Shown: one piece after another, positions 61,323 through 64,000 of the stretch | Numbering within the stretch: position 1 is the first letter of the stretch | Layout of the letters: each line of letters opens with the position of its first letter | Notes under the pieces: generated by a model | What the model was told of the DNA's origin: nothing | The model's database searches: none | Seen by the model: the letters and a program-made list of their open reading frames with translations, nothing else | From: Psychroserpens burtonensis DSM 12212 | Lineage (GTDB): Bacteria > Bacteroidota > Bacteroidia > Flavobacteriales > Flavobacteriaceae | Reading direction: 5' to 3' | Length of the DNA: 64,000 nucleotides | Assembly (NCBI RefSeq): GCF_000425305.1 | Contig: NZ_AUDE01000028.1 | Coordinates: 1-64,000 of the forward strand | Made by a program: the position numbers and the translations under genes

Positions 61323-64000
61323 TTAAAAATAAGCCTTTAACTGAACTGTTCCTGTGTGGATGGTTTTACTAGTTTCGGTTTTTCTTCCAAAATAATTTAA
61401 ATTTAGATCTAAAAACTTAGTTAGTTTCTTCTGAGCCAACAAACTCCATGTGAAATTATTTCCTGGCTGCAAGCCTTCTAAAATTTGATAGGCAACAGGT
61501 GTATTGGCATTTCCTGTAAATTCATTTTTAAAAAAATTCACCTCTCCCGTCAATGCTATCTTATTCGCATTATTATAGGTGAACGACAACCCATAGTTAT
61601 TCTGAAGTAATTGTTCCATACTCCCAATCGTATTGTCCTTTGAAGTATATTGATAAAACACATCAAAACGTGCATTCTCATTAAATATATAAGATAATTT
61701 AGGTTGAAACCTTACTTCATCAAGATTAAAATTTCGAGTCGCAAAGTTTTCACTTAGACTTTCATTATTTTGTAAACTAGATTCTAAATTTACAAGCCAA
61801 TTCGTCCAAAATTTGTGGTTGAATTGTAATTGATGACTTTCTATTTTATTTTCTTGAAACCCGATAGAGAGTGTCGTTCTATTGGTATTTGCCAAATAGG
61901 TATAAGATGTGGTATACTTTTGTTTTCCTCTGTTAAAAAACAGCACATTACGAATACTTTTGTTTAATGCCAGTTGATTTAGGTCATCAGTAGCGAAAGG
62001 GTTTAAGTCAAACTCCTCCCCTTCTCGCCTATTTTTTCTATCTACCAAATAAGACGTTTGATTATAAAAATGAGACCAAAATCTCTTTCCTTTTTCTTCG
62101 GAAACAGACCACTGTTGTGGATTAATAGTCAATGTTTGACTAAATCTATTTTGATGTGTTCTTACAAAAACCTGATTAGGCAATAACACTCTAATAAACT
62201 CACCTTGATCTGCGAATTGAGCAACTTCAAACTCATTGAGTTCTTGGATTCCATTCTCATTATAATCAATCCAAGTATAGGCACCTTGACCAGGCTCCAC
62301 ACCTACATAGGTAAAATCTTGCTGTGGTAAGGTTCCAGAATTAGTTTCAAAAACAGTGTTTAAAAGCACGAGATTATTCCATAATTTCTGATTAAAATTC
62401 AATCTAGAATTCAACGAATTTTCATCCTCGACGGTATCATCTTCACTTTTTAGTTTTCGGAAATTGGTATAAACACCCAAATTGGTATTCTTATTCTGGA
62501 TGATTTTCGACTTCAAATAATAGGTATTAGACGTGTTGACTCTTTTTACTTCATTACCTCGCAAACTATCATTAACGCGGTGTTTATAACCAATCTCAAC
62601 AAAGACTCCTGTGCTATCTCCAATTCCTGTAAATACTTCATAAGAGTTAAAACGCTGGCTTAAATTTGTCAATATATCACTTTCTCTATCACGTTGTTCA
62701 TTGTCTTCTAAAGCAATTCTAGTTCCAACCCATTGGGTTTTAAAATTATAAGTTACTCTATTAAATGAGCGCACAAACGTTGACGTTGACACACTGCTTT
62801 TATTACTTAAAAAACTAGAATTAGAAAATATATTAAACTGATTAAGTTGAAGATTAGCAAATACGTTATGTCTATTTCCATTAAAGTTCTCAGAATAATT
62901 AAGGTGTTCAAATTGATAAGACGCTACACCTTTTTTTGGATGTACGAGTTCTAAACCAGAAGACAATAAGGACTGATTACCAAGTGGGTTTTCTAAATTC
63001 CAATCCCGATTAAACTCTGCTCTATATAAACGCTGAATAGTCGTAAAATCTTTGTTAATGAGATCTGCATCAATATTTGCATTAAGATTCCAGAGGCTAT
63101 CTGTTTTAATAATATTTTGGTTGACACGAAGCTTTGCTGCAAAACCATTATTATTGCCATCATCGATATTAGAAAACAGATTTACATCATTTTTACTACC
63201 TGCAAGTTCAAAAAACACGTCTGTCTGTTCTGTTGGTTTATAACTGCCGTTAACAACTGCGACTTGTAGTTTTTCTGGAGCGATTAAGCGCACAATCGGT
63301 TCATAACTTCCCTGTAAAACGCCATTTATAGGGTCAACATATTCATAAATATTTTCAACCGCATTACTGTTTATTAATACATAATTTCCAAGATTAGCAC
63401 CAACTAAGGTAAAACGCACACTAAATAAATCGTCATCTTCATTATTAGAAAACACAAAACGCTCAATCCCATTAATGACGTCTTTTCTGTATAAAATACG
63501 ATTATCATCAAATGCTTCGGAAACATCTGAAGGTGCCACCATAAGCAATTGGTCATCTCCTGCGTTCGCTAGTATCTCAACTTGTTCTGCAGAAAGATTT
63601 TGCTGTAAAGGTTGGTTTTTAGCATCTGCTTCAGAATATACCGAAACGCCTAGTTTTAATTTTTCAGATTCATAAGCACCTCCTCCAAAAATGGTAAATC
63701 GCGAGAAATTACGTTCACTAAACTGATAATCTACAGTGATTCTCATTTCCGAAGTCATAGAGAAAGTAGAATTGAATATAATCTCTCCTGCATTATAATC
63801 TATAATATAATCTTTGTTTTCACCCCGTTCTATTGGAAGGCCGTTCACATACACAATTTCACTACCAGACACAATTAAAACAAACAATTGATTATTTGGC
63901 CCTGTCAATTTATAAGGTCCTTGATTACCTTCTTGCGCAGTAAATTGGCTCGTCGTGAATTGCCCTCTTACTAATGCTCCAGATGCAAAAAGGTTGGTTT
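61323..64000 (-). CDS. large outer-membrane beta-barrel protein, C-terminal part (runs off window end)
   Basis: At least 892 aa in the window; the frame is open to base 64000 with no start, so the N-terminus lies outside. The internal TTG at 63908 is not the real start, because the preceding SGALVRGQFTTSQFTAQEGN is in frame and of the same type. Early residues GSEIVYVNGLPIERGENKDYIIDYNAGEIIFN resemble the strand-rich start of large flavobacterial surface proteins. The rest is a long series of amphipathic strands with aromatic girdles, ending GTVQLKAYF. It is separated from the efflux operon by 52 bases and is probably its own unit. Confidence 0.75.
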   Translation of the reverse strand, partial: TNLFASGALVRGQFTTSQFTAQEGNQGPYKLTGPNNQLFVLIVSGSEIVYVNGLPIERGENKDYIIDYNAGEIIFNSTFSMTSEMRITVDYQFSERNFSRFTIFGGGAYESEKLKLGVSVYSEADAKNQPLQQNLSAEQVEILANAGDDQLLMVAPSDVSEAFDDNRILYRKDVINGIERFVFSNNEDDDLFSVRFTLVGANLGNYVLINSNAVENIYEYVDPINGVLQGSYEPIVRLIAPEKLQVAVVNGSYKPTEQTDVFFELAGSKNDVNLFSNIDDGNNNGFAAKLRVNQNIIKTDSLWNLNANIDADLINKDFTTIQRLYRAEFNRDWNLENPLGNQSLLSSGLELVHPKKGVASYQFEHLNYSENFNGNRHNVFANLQLNQFNIFSNSSFLSNKSSVSTSTFVRSFNRVTYNFKTQWVGTRIALEDNEQRDRESDILTNLSQRFNSYEVFTGIGDSTGVFVEIGYKHRVNDSLRGNEVKRVNTSNTYYLKSKIIQNKNTNLGVYTNFRKLKSEDDTVEDENSLNSRLNFNQKLWNNLVLLNTVFETNSGTLPQQDFTYVGVEPGQGAYTWIDYNENGIQELNEFEVAQFADQGEFIRVLLPNQVFVRTHQNRFSQTLTINPQQWSVSEEKGKRFWSHFYNQTSYLVDRKNRREGEEFDLNPFATDDLNQLALNKSIRNVLFFNRGKQKYTTSYTYLANTNRTTLSIGFQENKIESHQLQFNHKFWTNWLVNLESSLQNNESLSENFATRNFNLDEVRFQPKLSYIFNENARFDVFYQYTSKDNTIGSMEQLLQNNYGLSFTYNNANKIALTGEVNFFKNEFTGNANTPVAYQILEGLQPGNNFTWSLLAQKKLTKFLDLNLNYFGRKTETSKTIHTGTVQLKAYF

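Noticed and set aside
1-64000. tRNA or rRNA genes
   Set aside because: No cloverleaf with a TTCGANNC arm, and no ribosomal RNA conserved block was found in the intergenic spaces read by eye; a covariance search was not possible.

Overview
The window is a chromosomal segment from a member of the Bacteroidota, almost certainly family Flavobacteriaceae. Evidence: a low-GC genome; promoters with the Bacteroidota -7 element TAnnTTTG and no Shine-Dalgarno pattern; many lineage-typical families (DUF4296, DUF4271, DUF3098, DUF3127, DUF4301, DUF6370-like, TonB-dependent receptors, a T9SS-type C-terminal tail); and dispersed repeats common in this family. The genus cannot be fixed from the sequence alone.

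Layout. 1-568: 3' end of an IS30-family element lying against the 3' remnant of a YHS-domain gene. 661-17.4 kb: housekeeping genes (tyrS, an SDR epimerase, a polyprenol-phosphate-mannose synthase / dihydroorotase-like / DUF4296 operon, DUF4271-hemD, pckA, DUF423, saccharopine dehydrogenase-like plus Lrp, an SPFH lipoprotein, a YugP-like protease, leuS) and a decayed secreted-protein pseudogene at 12.5-12.9 kb. 17.5-22.7 kb: the ftsX - lipoproteins - DUF3098 - uppP - truB - outer-membrane/TonB-like run. 22.7-32.9 kb: thioredoxin-like, tag, DUF2490, aat, DUF3127, flavin reductase, histidine kinase, an S74 tail-fibre-like protein, HIT, greA and a Rieske-fold lipoprotein. 32.9-37.3 kb: an accessory island of low-GC small genes built like a polymorphic-toxin locus. 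It holds a large lipoprotein with a frameshifted N-terminus and a variable-looking C-terminus, small exported or membrane partners, then an orphan JAB-like (HTHP) module with its own partners. The modules are separated by near-identical CTCCCAA/TTGGGAG terminators. 37.3-44.5 kb: a thiamine-linked locus (TPP riboswitch, TonB receptor, PnuC-family transporter, NadR-like kinase, thiamine-binding protein) with ArfB, DUF4301, GGGP synthase and a phosphopantetheinyl transferase. 44.6-55 kb: ahcY, DUF1569, methionine aminotransferase and omega-amidase, an Ig-like lipoprotein, comF, a coiled-coil protein and glyS. 55.0-61.3 kb: an outer-membrane pseudogene remnant and a heavy-metal RND efflux operon whose pump is fused to its own TolC-like outer-membrane factor. 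61.3-64.0 kb: a large outer-membrane barrel protein running off the window end.

The most interesting pieces are (i) the toxin-like island with its orphan module and repeated terminators, (ii) the TPP-switched thiamine uptake locus with a NadR-like kinase of likely new specificity, (iii) a dispersed repeat inserted in frame inside leuS, (iv) a possible H-type pseudoknot leader before ahcY, and (v) the RND pump-TolC fusion. Nothing here is a CRISPR array, rRNA or tRNA gene as far as I can read.
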